From positions 1 through 64,000 of the forward strand of contig NZ_JZDQ02000020.1 of the NCBI RefSeq assembly GCF_000960475.2: a stretch of 64,000 bases of DNA, in the 5' to 3' direction. Source of the stretch: Nocardioides luteus. GTDB lineage: Bacteria; Actinomycetota; Actinomycetes; Propionibacteriales; Nocardioidaceae. Numbering within the stretch: the first letter of the stretch is position 1; every line of letters starts with the position of its first letter. Of this stretch, positions 46,929 to 56,817 are shown in pieces. The translations under genes and the position numbers were made by a program. The notes beneath the pieces were generated by a model that was given only the letters and a program-made list of their open reading frames with translations, was not told where the DNA came from and made no database searches.

Positions 46929-48443
46929 TCAGTCGAGCGTGAGGCGAGCCAGGCCGCGCGAGACGTCGCCGTCCAGGTAGGCGCTGAAGCCGAGCTGGCC
47001 GAGGGCCTCGATGTCGTCGGCGACCTCGGGAGCCTCGGCGTTGACCACCTTGTCGAGGCCGTCGAAGTCGACGTAGACCACGGCCGAGGCGTCATCGGCC
47101 TTCGGCACCGCGTTCTCGAACTTCTTCGTGCCCGCCAGACCACCGTCGGCGAGGAGGTCCTTGCCGTAGTCGCCCATCGCGACCGTGGTCATGTCGCCCT
47201 CGCTGTCGACACTCACCATGCCCGCACCGAAGCCCGCGGTCAGGTCGCCGACGAACTTGTCGACCCCGTCCGAGTCGGCTCCGTCGAGCTTGAGACCGAG
47301 CTGCAGGCCGTCGGGAGCGCTGAGGTCGACCTGGCCGAGCGCGAGCGCGAAGCTGTCACCGAAAAGCTTCTCCAGGTCGCCCGGCGCCATGCCGAACATC
47401 TGGGTGAACTGGTCGTCGACCCCGCTCCCCGCCAGACCGGTCGAGAGCCAGCCATCGGCAGGGTTCATCGCGATCACCGCGGTGGTGTCCTTCGGCAGGG
47501 TCCCGGCGACGGTGCCCGCCTCCGCGCCCTTGGCCTCCTCGGTCACCGACGAAGCGCCCTCGAGCTCGAAGGCGCCCTCCTCCGCGCGGAGGGTGAACGC
47601 CGCACCCTCGAAGTCCTTCAACGCCGTGGACAGCGCGTCGGCCAGCTCCGTGGCGTCGGGCATCGGGGCCGCCCCGGCCATCGGACTCTCGGCCAGATCA
47701 CCGCCGGCCTCGTCGAACGCGCCGCTCGCGACCACAGCGGCCAGCACGTCGGGAAGCTCCTCCGAGACGTACGACGTGACGAACCCGGTCCCGCCGACGT
47801 CGCCGGTCCACTTCGCGAAGCCGGCGTCGTCGGCAAGCGTGCCCTTCTCGGCAGCCTTCTGGATCGCGGCAAGGTCCTCGTCGGTCTCCGCCACGAGCGC
47901 CCAGCCGTCGGAGACGGACCAGGCGGCCCCCGACCCGGCGCACTCGGCAAGCTTCGGCAGGCCCTTCTCGGCATCGGACTCGTCGGTGACCTGGAGCGCG
48001 AAGGCGAACCTGGGCTGCTCCCCGTTGGGTACGACTCCGACCGCAGCCTTGTAGCCGAGCCACGGCTCGAGGTCCTTGCCGAAGTCGAGCTCGTCACAGG
48101 ACTTCGCGAAGAGCGACCTGCGTGGGTCCTGGCCCTCCTCGAGGTCGAGCTCCTTCTCGACCGAGGGCAGCTTGCGCAGGAGGGGCACCGCGTCCTTGGC
48201 CTCGGTGAGGTCGATCTCGGTGTAGATCGCCGTCGATGCGGGGAACGCCTCCGCCGGCGAGCCGCCGGCCTTGCTCAGCGCCACCGCGGTCACAGTGCCG
48301 GCGCCGGCGAGGACGGCCACGCCGAGGAGCGCTCCGGCTCCGATGATCAGCGGTTTCTTGCTCTTACCGGCAGAGTTCTCGCCGAGCTCGAGGATCTCTG
48401 TCGCCGGCGCAGACGGCGTCTGGCCGGGGGTCGTTTCGGACAT
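46929..48443 (-). CDS. DUF3352 family membrane-anchored protein
   Basis: A protein of 504 residues. A polar N-terminus of 28 residues leads to one membrane helix (KPLIIGAGALLGVAVLAGAG followed by TVTAVALS), then a large extracytoplasmic part starting with the family-typical PAEAFPASTAIYTEIDLTEA. Repeated segments of the form TTAVIAMNP, FALALGQVDL and SAVVYVDFDGL are seen. The family is actinobacterial, surface-facing and uncharacterised. Many Glu and Asp residues make it acidic. The preceding 90 bases separate it from the next minus-strand gene. Confidence 0.8.
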   Translation of the reverse strand: MSETTPGQTPSAPATEILELGENSAGKSKKPLIIGAGALLGVAVLAGAGTVTAVALSKAGGSPAEAFPASTAIYTEIDLTEAKDAVPLLRKLPSVEKELDLEEGQDPRRSLFAKSCDELDFGKDLEPWLGYKAAVGVVPNGEQPRFAFALQVTDESDAEKGLPKLAECAGSGAAWSVSDGWALVAETDEDLAAIQKAAEKGTLADDAGFAKWTGDVGGTGFVTSYVSEELPDVLAAVVASGAFDEAGGDLAESPMAGAAPMPDATELADALSTALKDFEGAAFTLRAEEGAFELEGASSVTEEAKGAEAGTVAGTLPKDTTAVIAMNPADGWLSTGLAGSGVDDQFTQMFGMAPGDLEKLFGDSFALALGQVDLSAPDGLQLGLKLDGADSDGVDKFVGDLTAGFGAGMVSVDSEGDMTTVAMGDYGKDLLADGGLAGTKKFENAVPKADDASAVVYVDFDGLDKVVNAEAPEVADDIEALGQLGFSAYLDGDVSRGLARLTLD

Positions 48444-48533
48444 CAGTCACTTCCAGGCTCTGTCGGCCGGCACCGATGCCGACCGTCCAACCTGGCGAAT
48501 CTACGTCGAACGTCCGCGGACTGTCCGTCGAAT

Positions 48534-49148
48534 TTACCTTTCGGTCCCATCCGCGTGATCGGCGCCCTCGCGGGGCGCCCACATCAGGAAGATCACCATC
48601 AGCGCCAGCATCGCCGAACCCGGGACGAGCAGGACCAGCCACGGCGAGGCGAGCTGGAAGCTGTCCTGGATCACGGTGCCGTTGGCGGCACCCTTGGCGA
48701 GCCCCTGGGGGTCCTCGGGCGAGAGCAGGGAGGTGACGAGCAGCATCAGGCCACCGCCGATGGCACCGCCGACCGTCACCGCCGCGAGGGTGACGAGCTC
48801 GGAGCGGATCAGCCAGACCGCCGCCGCGATCCCGACCAGCAGACCGAGCACGATCGCGCAGACCGAGAACCACCCGGTCGCGGCGAAGACACCCTGGTCG
48901 ATGTTCTGCCCGATGGTGGGCGGGTCGATCGAGATGAGTCCCCGGTACCACTTGCCGTCGAGCACCATCCCGGTCGGCGGGGTCCACAGCGTCGCCGCGG
49001 CCAGACCGGCGACCAGGCCGCCGACCACGAAGGCGACCACGATGATGGCGGCCTGGACCAGCACCGGGCGGGACAGGTCGGGGCGGGCGGGGCGGCGGCC
49101 GGTCTCGTCGAGAGCGGGCGGCGGCGGCACGATCAGATTGTCAGGCAT
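48534..49148 (-). CDS. Membrane protein with four hydrophobic helices, next to dnaE
   Basis: A protein of 204 residues. A Pro-rich head (IVPPPPALDETGRRP) is followed by helices around residues 32-55 (AAIIVVAFVVGGLVAGLAAA), 91-113, 118-142 and 165-188. The second loop includes DGKWYRGLISIDPPT. No named family recognised. Its start overlaps the end of dnaE by 16 bases, so it may be translated from the dnaE message. Confidence 0.7.
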   Translation of the reverse strand: MPDNLIVPPPPALDETGRRPARPDLSRPVLVQAAIIVVAFVVGGLVAGLAAATLWTPPTGMVLDGKWYRGLISIDPPTIGQNIDQGVFAATGWFSVCAIVLGLLVGIAAAVWLIRSELVTLAAVTVGGAIGGGLMLLVTSLLSPEDPQGLAKGAANGTVIQDSFQLASPWLVLLVPGSAMLALMVIFLMWAPREGADHADGTER

Positions 49149-52100
49149 CCTGGTCCGAGGAGGTGTTTGAGGTCGGCGAACAGCTCGGGAGTCGGTGCCA
49201 CCCGCAGCCGGTCATCGAGCTTCATGACCCGGGTCGCGTCCCGTGTCATCAACCGTAGCCTGACCTCGGCTACGCCGGGGTAGGTGGTCAGTACGTCGCG
49301 CAGCGAGGCGATCACCTGCGGCGTGCACCGCGTCGACGGCAGCGAGATCACCACCGGTCCCCCGGCGGCACCGGGACCACCGGTCAGGTCGGGGACGGTG
49401 ACCTCCTGGCCACGCAGCTCGGGCTGGTCCTTGTCGCGGGAGAGCTGGCCCTTGACCCGGATGATCGAGTCCTCGACCAGATGCGGCGCGGCCAGCTGGT
49501 AGGACGACGGGAAGAGCAGCACCTCGACCGAGCCCTCGAGGTCCTCCAGCGTCACCGTCGCCCAGGCGTCGCCCTTCTTGGTGATGCGCCGGTTGACGTT
49601 GGTGACCAGCCCGGAGACCGTCACGGTGCTGTTGTGCGGCCGGGACTCGTCGGTCATCAGCTGACCGATGGTGCAGTCGGTGCCGTTGGCCAGGACGTGC
49701 TCGAGCCCCATCAGCGGATGGTCGGAGACGTAGAGGCCGAGCATCTCGCGCTCGTGTCCGAGCAGGGTCATCTTGTCCCACTCGTCCATCTCGGGGATGG
49801 TCACCGAGATCCCGAAGTCGCCGCCGTCGGCCTCGTCGAGGCCGCCGAAGAGCGAGTCCTGGCCGATCGCCTCGTTGCGCTTGATGTCGACGTACTGGTC
49901 CACCGCGGTCTCGTGGATCGCCACCAGCGCGCGGCGCAGGTGCTTCATGTCGTCGAAGGCACCGGCCTTGATCAGCGACTCGATCACGCGCTTGTTGCAG
50001 ACCCGGTCGGGCACCTTGGCGAGGAAGTCGTTGAAGTCCTCGAAACGGCCCTTCTCGGTGCGTGCCTCGACGATCCCGTCGACCACCTGGGCACCGACGT
50101 TGCGGACCGCGGTGAGGCCGAAGCGGATGTCGGTGCCGACCGCGGTGAAGTCGTGGGAGGACTCGTTGACGTCGGGCGGCAGGACCGCGATCTTCATCCG
50201 GCGACACTCGTTGAGGTAGATCGCCATCTTGTCCTTGTCGTTCTTGACCGAGGTCAAGAGCGCCGCCATGTATTCGGTCGGGTAGTTGGCCTTGAGATAG
50301 GCGGTCCAGTAGGTGACCACGCCGTAGGCCGCCGAGTGCGACTTGTTGAACGCGTAGTCGGAGAACGGGAGCAGGATCTCCCAGATGGTGTCGATCGCAC
50401 TCTGCGAGTAGCCGCGCTCGAGCATGCCGGCCTGGAACCCGGCGTACTGCTTGTCGAGCTCGGCCTTCTTCTTCTTGCCCATCGCGCGGCGCAGGTTGTC
50501 CGCCTGTCCCAGCGAGAACCCCGCCAGGACCTGGGCGATCGACATCACCTGCTCCTGATAGACGATCAGGCCGTACGTCTCCCCCAGCACCTCCGCGAGC
50601 GGCTCCTCGAGCTCGGGGTGGATCGGCACGATCGGCTCGCGGCCGTTCTTGCGGTGGGCGTACTTGTTGTGGGAGTCGGCACCCATCGGGCCCGGCCGGT
50701 AGAGCGCGGAGACCGCGGTGATGTCGGCGAAGCGGTCGGGCAGCATCGACCGCAGCAGCGCGCGCATGCCACCACCATCGAGCTGGAAGACGCCGAGCGT
50801 GTCGCCGCGCTGCATCAGCTCGTAGGTCGGCTTGTCGTCGAAGGGGACCTCCTCGAGCACCAGGTCGATGTCGCGGTTGGCCCGGATGTTGGCGAGCGCG
50901 TCCTCGAGGGTGTGGAGGTTGGAGAGGCCCAGGAAGTCCATCTTGACCAGGCCGAGCGACTCACAGGTCGGGTACTCGAACTGGGTGACGACCTGGCCGT
51001 CCTGCTTGGGCTCCATCAGCGGGACGATGTCGATGATCGGCTCGGAGGCCATGATCACGCCCGCCGCGTGGATGCCGGTCTGCCGGATCTGGCCCTCGAG
51101 ACCGAGCGCGGTCTCGTAGATCTTGCGGACGTCGGGATCGGTGTCGTGCAGGGCGCGGAAGTCGCCGCCCTCGCCGTAGCGCTTGTGGTCGGGGTTGAAG
51201 AGCTCCTTGAGCGGCACGCCCTTGCCCATCACGTCGGGCGGCAGCGCCTTGGTGATCCGGTCGCCGATCGCGAAGCCGTGGTCGAGGATGCGGGCGGCGT
51301 CCTTGATCGCCTGCTTGGCCTTGATCCGCCCGAAGGTGGCGATCTGGGCGACCTTCTCCGCGCCGTACTTCTCCGTGACGTACTTGATCGTCTCGCCGCG
51401 ACGGTGGTCGTCGAAGTCGATGTCGAAGTCGGGCATCGAGGGACGCTCGGGGTTGAGGAACCGCTCGAAGAAGAGTCCGTGCTCGAGCGGGTCCAGATCG
51501 GTGATCTTCAGCGCGTACGCCACGATCGAGCCCGCACCCGAACCACGGCCCGGGCCGATCCGGATGCCGTTGTTCTTCGACCACTGGATGAAGTCGGCGA
51601 CCACGAGGAAGTAGCCCGGGTAGCCCTTCTGCAAGATGACGTCGATCTCGAACTCGACGCGGTCCTTGACCTCCTGGGTCAGCTTCTCACCCGGGTAGCG
51701 GAGCTCGATGCCGCGCCAGGTCTCCTTGCGCAGCCAGGACTCCTCGGTCTCGCCCTCGGGGATGTCGGCGCGGGCCATGTAGCCACCGGTCGACTCGGTG
51801 AACTCGACGTCGCAGCGCTCGGCGATCAGCAGGGTGTTGTCACAGGCCTCGATCAGGCCCTGACTCCCCCACAGCTCGCGCATCTCGGCGGCGGACTTGA
51901 TGTAGTAGCCGCTGCCCTCGAACGCGAACCGCTTGCCGCCCTTGGAGTAGGGCGGCTCGGTCATCCGGCTGCCGGACTGGACGCACAGCAGCGCCTCGTG
52001 GGCGGCCGCGTCCTCGGGGTTGTTGTAGTGGGAGTCGTTGGTGGCGACCGGGCGGATGCCCATCGTCTTGCCCAGCTTGAGCAGGTCGTCACGGACCCGC

Positions 52101-52717
52101 TTCTCGATGGAGATGCCGTGGTCCATCAGCTCCAGGAAGACGTTGTCCTTCCCGAAGATGTCCTGCAGCTCTCCGGCCTCCTTGAGCGCTTCCTCCCACT
52201 GGCCCAGGCGCAGCCGGGTCTGGATCGCGCCCGAAGGACAGCCGGTGGAGACGATGATCCCCTTGGAGTGCTCGGCGAGGATCTCCTTGTCCATCCGGGG
52301 CTTGAAGTAGTAGCCCTCGAGGCTGGAGCGCGAGGAGAGCCGGAAGAGGTTGTGCATGCCCTCGGTGTTCTCGGCCCACATCGTCATGTGGGTGTAGGCG
52401 CCACCACCCGAGACGTCGTCGCCGCCCTCCTGCGCCGCATCGCCCTTGCCCCACCGCACCCGCTTGCGCTCCGAGCGCGGGGTGTTGGGCGTGATGTAGG
52501 CCTCGATGCCGATGATCGGCTTGACGTCGTGGGCCTTCGCCTTCTTCCAGAAGTCGTAGGCACCGTGCATGTTGCCGTGGTCGGTCATCGCGATCGCCGG
52601 CATCTCGAGCTCGCTGGTCCGCTTGAACAGACCGTCGAGAAGCGAGGCACCGTCCAGCATCGAGTATTCGGTGTGGACGTGCAGGTGGACGAAGGAGTCC
52701 TTGGAGCCGGCCGCCAT
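49133..52717 (-). CDS. dnaE: DNA polymerase III alpha subunit
   Basis: The replicative polymerase, 1194 residues. The PHP domain opens at once (FVHLHVHTEYSMLDGAS, MTDHGNMHGAYDF), followed by the polymerase core with the catalytic aspartates in MPDFDIDFDDHRRGE and a further Asp in PLMEPKQDGQ-side palm region, GRGSGAGSIVAYAL, helix-hairpin-helix and OB-fold domains. The OB part is visible at VSGLVTNVNRRITKKGDAWA. The size and PHP type are those of actinobacterial DnaE1. The ATG is preceded by a Glu-coding GGAGGG region on the minus strand. Divergent from mmuM. Confidence 0.96.
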   Translation of the reverse strand: MAAGSKDSFVHLHVHTEYSMLDGASLLDGLFKRTSELEMPAIAMTDHGNMHGAYDFWKKAKAHDVKPIIGIEAYITPNTPRSERKRVRWGKGDAAQEGGDDVSGGGAYTHMTMWAENTEGMHNLFRLSSRSSLEGYYFKPRMDKEILAEHSKGIIVSTGCPSGAIQTRLRLGQWEEALKEAGELQDIFGKDNVFLELMDHGISIEKRVRDDLLKLGKTMGIRPVATNDSHYNNPEDAAAHEALLCVQSGSRMTEPPYSKGGKRFAFEGSGYYIKSAAEMRELWGSQGLIEACDNTLLIAERCDVEFTESTGGYMARADIPEGETEESWLRKETWRGIELRYPGEKLTQEVKDRVEFEIDVILQKGYPGYFLVVADFIQWSKNNGIRIGPGRGSGAGSIVAYALKITDLDPLEHGLFFERFLNPERPSMPDFDIDFDDHRRGETIKYVTEKYGAEKVAQIATFGRIKAKQAIKDAARILDHGFAIGDRITKALPPDVMGKGVPLKELFNPDHKRYGEGGDFRALHDTDPDVRKIYETALGLEGQIRQTGIHAAGVIMASEPIIDIVPLMEPKQDGQVVTQFEYPTCESLGLVKMDFLGLSNLHTLEDALANIRANRDIDLVLEEVPFDDKPTYELMQRGDTLGVFQLDGGGMRALLRSMLPDRFADITAVSALYRPGPMGADSHNKYAHRKNGREPIVPIHPELEEPLAEVLGETYGLIVYQEQVMSIAQVLAGFSLGQADNLRRAMGKKKKAELDKQYAGFQAGMLERGYSQSAIDTIWEILLPFSDYAFNKSHSAAYGVVTYWTAYLKANYPTEYMAALLTSVKNDKDKMAIYLNECRRMKIAVLPPDVNESSHDFTAVGTDIRFGLTAVRNVGAQVVDGIVEARTEKGRFEDFNDFLAKVPDRVCNKRVIESLIKAGAFDDMKHLRRALVAIHETAVDQYVDIKRNEAIGQDSLFGGLDEADGGDFGISVTIPEMDEWDKMTLLGHEREMLGLYVSDHPLMGLEHVLANGTDCTIGQLMTDESRPHNSTVTVSGLVTNVNRRITKKGDAWATVTLEDLEGSVEVLLFPSSYQLAAPHLVEDSIIRVKGQLSRDKDQPELRGQEVTVPDLTGGPGAAGGPVVISLPSTRCTPQVIASLRDVLTTYPGVAEVRLRLMTRDATRVMKLDDRLRVAPTPELFADLKHLLGPGCLTI

Positions 52718-52860
52718 TGGCGTGAAGCCCTCCTCGAGGTCGAACGTGGAACGGTGGGCGCAGGGGCCCGTTCGACGTGCGCACGGACAACCTGGGGGAA
52801 GGGCTTCAGCCTACCTTTCGCCACCGACAAGATGGGGACCCAGGCCGCACGGAGCCGGGA

Positions 52861-52866
52861 TATCGT
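52861..52866 (+). promoter_or_regulatory. Putative -10 box of leaderless mmuM
   Basis: TATCGT, then six bases, then the ATG of the homocysteine methyltransferase gene. The spacing supports the ATG at 52873 over the adjacent GTG at 52876. Confidence 0.45.
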
Positions 52867-52872
52867 CTGGTC

Positions 52873-53757
52873 ATGGTGACGATCCTCGACGGCGGCCTGT
52901 CCAACGCGCTCGAAGCACGCGGTCACGATGTCTCCGGCGCCCTGTGGACGGCCCGGCTCCTCGACGAGTCCCCGGCGGAGATAGCGGCTGTCCACCGCGC
53001 CTACTACGCCGCCGGCGCCGACGTCGCCACCACCGCCAGCTACCAGGCCAGCGTCCCCGGTTTCGTGGAGGCCGGGATGACCCAGACGTACGCCACCGAG
53101 CTGCTGCGCCGCAGCGTCCGCGTCGCTCGCGAGGTGGCCGAGGAGGCCCCCGGACGCCTGGTCGCCGCCTCGATCGGACCCTACGGCGCCTACCTGGCCG
53201 ACGGGTCGGAGTACCGCGGCCGCTACGGCGTCCCCGCGTCCGTGCTGCGTGACTTCCACGCGCCCCGGCTGGCGCTGCTGGAGACCGAGGACCCCGACCT
53301 CATCGCTGTCGAGACCATCCCGGACATCGAGGAGGCCGAGGTGCTCGTCGACCTCCTCGACGACATCGGTCTCCCGGTCTGGTTCTCCTACTCCTGCGCC
53401 GGCACCCGCACCCGCGCCGGCCAGCCACTGGCCGACGCCCTGGCGCTGGCCGCCGGCATCCGCTCCGTGGTCGCCGTCGGCGTCAACTGCTGCGACCCGG
53501 CCGACGTCCCCGCCGCCATCCAGCTGGCCGTCGCCACCGGCGAGCCCGCCGTCGTCTACCCCAACACCGGCGAGACCTACGCCGACGGCGCCTGGACCGG
53601 CACCCCTCACTTCCGCCCCGGCGAGGCCCTCTCCTGGGCCCGGGCCGGCGCGACGTACATCGGCGGCTGCTGCCGCGTCGGCCCCGCCGAGATCGCCCTC
53701 ATCGCCTCCGAGATGTCCCACCTGCAGGCCGAGGCGTCAGGTACGTCGGCCGAGTAG
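52873..53757 (+). CDS. mmuM: Homocysteine S-methyltransferase
   Basis: A barrel enzyme of 294 residues that makes methionine from homocysteine using S-methylmethionine or S-adenosylmethionine. Seen: ILDGGLSNALEARG at the start, TTASYQASVPGF, ASIGPYGAYLADGSEY, AVETIPDIEEA, and the zinc cysteines in AVGVNCCDP (about residue 217) and IGGCCRVGP (about 281-282). No cobalamin domain is present, consistent with MmuM. It is apparently monocistronic, divergent from dnaE. Confidence 0.92.
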   Translation: MVTILDGGLSNALEARGHDVSGALWTARLLDESPAEIAAVHRAYYAAGADVATTASYQASVPGFVEAGMTQTYATELLRRSVRVAREVAEEAPGRLVAASIGPYGAYLADGSEYRGRYGVPASVLRDFHAPRLALLETEDPDLIAVETIPDIEEAEVLVDLLDDIGLPVWFSYSCAGTRTRAGQPLADALALAAGIRSVVAVGVNCCDPADVPAAIQLAVATGEPAVVYPNTGETYADGAWTGTPHFRPGEALSWARAGATYIGGCCRVGPAEIALIASEMSHLQAEASGTSAE

Positions 53758-53842
53758 GCACCGACGTGCCATCTCCGCCGACGCTGGTGACGTCTCGGCC
53801 GTTCTGCCTCCGCGCCGGTCCTCCGCATGCCACACTCTCGCC

Positions 53843-54256
53843 GTGCCGCAGCCCTCTGACTCCACATCGAAGCCGGACACGACTCGGGTCCGCTGGGTCC
53901 TGGTCGTGGTCATCGTGGTCACGTTCGGGCTCCATCTAGCCGACCCGCAGTGGCTCTCGGAGTCGCAGTCCACATCACTTGCGGCGCTGGCCTTGATCGC
54001 CATCGGAGCTCTGTGGCAGGTCGTACGCGCCAACGACCCCTCGGATCGGCTCCTCGGCTTCAGCCTTCTCATGCTCGCGGCGGTTCTTCTCGGACTGATG
54101 CCCGGCGTCGAGATGGCCGATCCTCCCGACGCATTCCGCAGCATCTTCGTGCTCGTCGGTCCACCGGTCGGCATGATCCTCGCCGACCCATGGCTGCGGC
54201 GTACACCTCGGATCGGCACCGACTCGGTCGCCACCAGGGACGATTCGGCCGCATGA
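53843..54256 (+). CDS. Small membrane protein, function unknown
   Basis: A protein of 137 residues. Four hydrophobic stretches: WVLVVVIVVTFGLHLA, LAALALIAIGALWQVV, LLGFSLLMLAAVLLGL and IFVLVGPPVGMILA. No recognised family or motif. The GTG at 53843 is the first start after a 85-base gap behind mmuM that gives a typical polar head before the first helix; no good ribosome site is visible. It is followed by a triple-hairpin region and convergent genes. Confidence 0.55.
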   Translation: MPQPSDSTSKPDTTRVRWVLVVVIVVTFGLHLADPQWLSESQSTSLAALALIAIGALWQVVRANDPSDRLLGFSLLMLAAVLLGLMPGVEMADPPDAFRSIFVLVGPPVGMILADPWLRRTPRIGTDSVATRDDSAA

Positions 54257-54287
54257 GCTGCCATCTCGGCCGACAGAAGTGAACCCT

Positions 54288-54340
54288 CCGCGCTTCGCGC
54301 GGTCACTCCCTCGCTCGGTGCGAGCGGACGAGCAAGCTCG
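54288..54340. terminator. Three consecutive short hairpins
   Basis: CCGCGC-TTC-GCGCGG (54288-54302), CGCTCG-GTG-CGAGCG (54312-54326) and CGAGC-AA-GCTCG (54329-54340) occur within 53 bases between convergent genes. They could act as a composite bidirectional terminator or be a dispersed repeat. Confidence 0.5.
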
Positions 54341-54368
54341 CCGCTCGACCTCGCTCCGGTCGTCTCGG

Positions 54369-54845
54369 CTAGGGCCAGGCCATCCGTACGTCGGGGGTCT
54401 TCTCCTGGTTGGCGGAGCCGTCGGTGTGCTCGACCTCACGCAGCCCGTGGCGGGCGTAGAAGGCTCGCGCGGGTGTGTTCATCTCGAAGACCCACAGGCC
54501 GAAGCCGTCGGGGGCCAGCGACTTCACCAGGTCGAGCAGCATGGTGCCGAGGCCGGTGCCCTGTGCGCGGGGATCGACGAAGAGGTCGTCGAGCCAGGTC
54601 GGGGTGAAGGCGGCGAAGGCCGAGACGGCTCCGGCGACCTCCGCGACCCAGACCTGCGACCCCTTCTGGGGCGCGAGCACCTTGACCGCGAGCCACTCCC
54701 GGATGTCCGACTCGGGGTAGATCGGCGCCGGCATCGGCGCGGCGGCCCGAGCCTCGATGTAGGTGCGGACGATGTCGTCGATGTCCTCCCGCTGCGCGGG
54801 GCGGAGCACCGCCTCGGTGGGAGTCACGGATTCAGTGCTGTTCAC
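54369..54845 (-). CDS. GNAT family N-acetyltransferase
   Basis: A protein of 158 residues. Seen: [20 protein letters not shown] at the N-terminus, [16 protein letters not shown], the acetyl-CoA-binding motif [21 protein letters not shown] with its Q/R-x-x-G-x-G/A core, and the terminal [21 protein letters not shown]. The substrate is unknown. GTG at 54845 overlaps the end of the pseudouridine synthase gene by 14 bases; a GTG at 54827 is the alternative. It is last in lspA-rluD-GNAT. Confidence 0.87.
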   Translation of the reverse strand: MNSTESVTPTEAVLRPAQREDIDDIVRTYIEARAAAPMPAPIYPESDIREWLAVKVLAPQKGSQVWVAEVAGAVSAFAAFTPTWLDDLFVDPRAQGTGLGTMLLDLVKSLAPDGFGLWVFEMNTPARAFYARHGLREVEHTDGSANQEKTPDVRMAWP

Positions 54846-55773
54846 GGATCCAGGCGAGCGCGTGCTGGAGGTCGTCGGGGTAGGTCGACTCGAAGGTGAC
54901 GTACTCACCGGTCTCCGGGTGTTCGAAACCGAGCTTCACCGCGTGCAGCCACTGCCGCTCGATCCCGACGCGACGCGCCAGGGCGGGGTCGGCGCCGTAG
55001 GTGAGGTCGCCGACGCACGGGTGCTTCAGGGCCGACATGTGGACGCGGATCTGGTGGGTGCGCCCGGTCTCGAGGTGGATCTGGAGCAGCGAGGCGAACC
55101 GATGCGCCTCGAGCGTCTCGTAGTGGGTCACCGAGTGACGCCCGTCGGCACGGACGGCGAACTTGTAGTCGTACTTCGGGTTGCGCCCGATCGGCGCGTC
55201 GATCGTGCCCTCGAGCGGGTCCGGGTGTCCCTGGACCAGGGCGTGGTAGGTCTTGTCGACCGTACGCTGCCGGAACGCGTTCTTGAGGACGGAGTAGGCG
55301 TGCTCGGACTTGGCGATCACCATCACTCCGGAGGTGCCGACGTCGAGACGCTGGACGATGCCCTCGCGCTCCTTGGCCCCCGAGGTGGAGATCCGGAAGC
55401 CGGCCGCGGCGAGGTGGCCGACGACCGTCTGCCCCTGCCAGCCGGGCGAGGGGTGCACGGCCACGCCGACCGGCTTGTCGATCACCACGAAGGCGTCGTC
55501 GTCGTAGATGATCTTGATGCCCTCGACGATCTCGGGCTTGATCTCGAGGGGGTCGGCCTGCGACGGGATGGTGGCGTCGAGCATCGACCCGGCGCTGACC
55601 CGGTCGCTCTTGGCCACCACCGAGCCGTCGACGGTCACCAGACCCTCGGCGATCAGCTCCGCCGCGCGGGTGCGGGAGAGGCCGAAGAGCCGCGCCATCG
55701 CGGCATCGACCCGCTCCCCCTCCAGGCCGTCGGGAACGAGCAGCGTGCGCTGGTCGGCGTGGCCGAAGTTCAC
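54832..55773 (-). CDS. RluD-type 23S rRNA pseudouridine synthase
   Basis: A protein of 313 residues. N-terminal S4 RNA-binding domain ([24 protein letters not shown]), then the RluA/RluD catalytic core with [17 protein letters not shown] containing the nucleophilic Asp, [17 protein letters not shown], and [18 protein letters not shown]. These identify the RluA/C/D family; the exact uridines modified cannot be read, though RluD-like (1911/1915/1917) is usual for this form beside lspA. The GTG start overlaps the lspA stop as GTGA. Confidence 0.9.
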   Translation of the reverse strand: MNFGHADQRTLLVPDGLEGERVDAAMARLFGLSRTRAAELIAEGLVTVDGSVVAKSDRVSAGSMLDATIPSQADPLEIKPEIVEGIKIIYDDDAFVVIDKPVGVAVHPSPGWQGQTVVGHLAAAGFRISTSGAKEREGIVQRLDVGTSGVMVIAKSEHAYSVLKNAFRQRTVDKTYHALVQGHPDPLEGTIDAPIGRNPKYDYKFAVRADGRHSVTHYETLEAHRFASLLQIHLETGRTHQIRVHMSALKHPCVGDLTYGADPALARRVGIERQWLHAVKLGFEHPETGEYVTFESTYPDDLQHALAWIREQH

Positions 55774-56366
55774 CTGGCCTCGCCCTCGGCGTTGTTCTGC
55801 GGCTTGCCCTTGGACCTGCCGTCGACCGATCCGTCGAGCCCGATCCCCCTGAACGAGAGGATCACGATCAGCACCGCGGCCACGTTGATGCACATGTCGG
55901 CGACGTTGAAGATCGGCCAGTTGGGCAGCTGCAGGAAGTCGACCACGTGCCCGACGTAGAACCCCGGTTCACGCAGCAGCCGGTCGATCAGATTGCCGCT
56001 GATGCCGGCGACCAGGATGCCGAGCGCGAACGCCCAGCCCCGGTGGCGCACCCGGCGGGCGAACCAGATCACGCCGATCGTGGCCACGATCGAGAGCGTC
56101 GTGAAGAACCAGGTGAACCCGGTCCCCGTCGAGAAGGCCGCTCCGGGGTTGCGGATGATGTTGAGCTGCAGCACGGAGCCGATCAGCTCCTGCGGCTGCC
56201 CAGGAACGAGCGTCGCGACCGCCCAGAGCTTCGTGATCTGGTCGATGACCAGCAGAAACACTGCGACGGCCGCGAACTCTGCCCACCGAACAGGACGCAC
56301 GTGGGACTCAGGACCGGTGTGTGCGTCGCTCAGCGACGCTCCTCGCGCTGCTTGCATGTCATGCAC
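55770..56366 (-). CDS. lspA: Lipoprotein signal peptidase
   Basis: An aspartic membrane protease that removes signal peptides after Lgt has lipidated the prolipoprotein. Four hydrophobic helices. Conserved segments: [33 protein letters not shown] with the first catalytic Asp and [11 protein letters not shown] with the second. The ATG at 56366 gives 198 residues and a 37-base overlap with the upstream zinc-finger gene. ATG 56357 or a GTG nearer the first helix are alternatives. The C-terminal polar tail is about 25 residues long. Coupled to the pseudouridine synthase gene. Confidence 0.92.
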   Translation of the reverse strand: MHDMQAARGASLSDAHTGPESHVRPVRWAEFAAVAVFLLVIDQITKLWAVATLVPGQPQELIGSVLQLNIIRNPGAAFSTGTGFTWFFTTLSIVATIGVIWFARRVRHRGWAFALGILVAGISGNLIDRLLREPGFYVGHVVDFLQLPNWPIFNVADMCINVAAVLIVILSFRGIGLDGSVDGRSKGKPQNNAEGEAR

Positions 56367-56758
56367 AGTGTGGCACGCGGGAACGCCATGAGCCGCATCT
56401 TGCCGATCGGCTCCCCGCAGGACTCACAGATGCCGTACGTCCCGTCCTCGAGGTATCCCAGGACACGCTCGATCTGGGCCAGCTTGTCCTTCTCGCTGTT
56501 GACCACGGTCAGCTCGTGGTCGCGCTCGAAGCTGGTCGCGCCCATGTCGGCCTGGTCCTGGCCGGCTCCGTCGCCGGAGTCCTTCATCAGGCCGGAGAGC
56601 TCGGCCTCGAGAGCGGTGAGCACCTCGAGGCTGTGGGCCCTCATCTCGTGGAGCTCGTCGATGACCTCGTTGAGCTCATCCTTGGTCCACGGGTCCTCGC
56701 CGTCCTTGACCTTCAGCTGGTCAGGAGAGACGACGGTCTTGGTTGCTTTCTTAGGCAC
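56330..56758 (-). CDS. TraR/DksA C4-type zinc-finger protein
   Basis: A protein of 142 residues. A long charged helical part (WTKDELNEVIDELHEMRAHS, then a second helix with SEKDKLAQIERVLGYL) precedes a zinc finger with the four cysteines of CESCGEP and CMTCK. DksA/TraR proteins insert a coiled coil into the RNA polymerase secondary channel and tune initiation. The coiled-coil tip carries Asp/Gly residues (DSGDGAGQDQADMG). Known actinobacterial members next to lspA are of the same size. The start is the only ATG before the first helix. Confidence 0.88.
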   Translation of the reverse strand: MPKKATKTVVSPDQLKVKDGEDPWTKDELNEVIDELHEMRAHSLEVLTALEAELSGLMKDSGDGAGQDQADMGATSFERDHELTVVNSEKDKLAQIERVLGYLEDGTYGICESCGEPIGKMRLMAFPRATLCMTCKQREERR

Positions 56759-56817
56759 GGCACTCGCTTTCTGGTGTGAGACACGGCCCCCCGGGCCGCA
56801 CGGTGGTCAAGGTTTGG

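Noticed and set aside
49481-52879. Long plus-strand open frame opposite dnaE
   Set aside because: Same cause: antisense frame of a long high-GC gene, with no motif and a composition unlike a folded protein.
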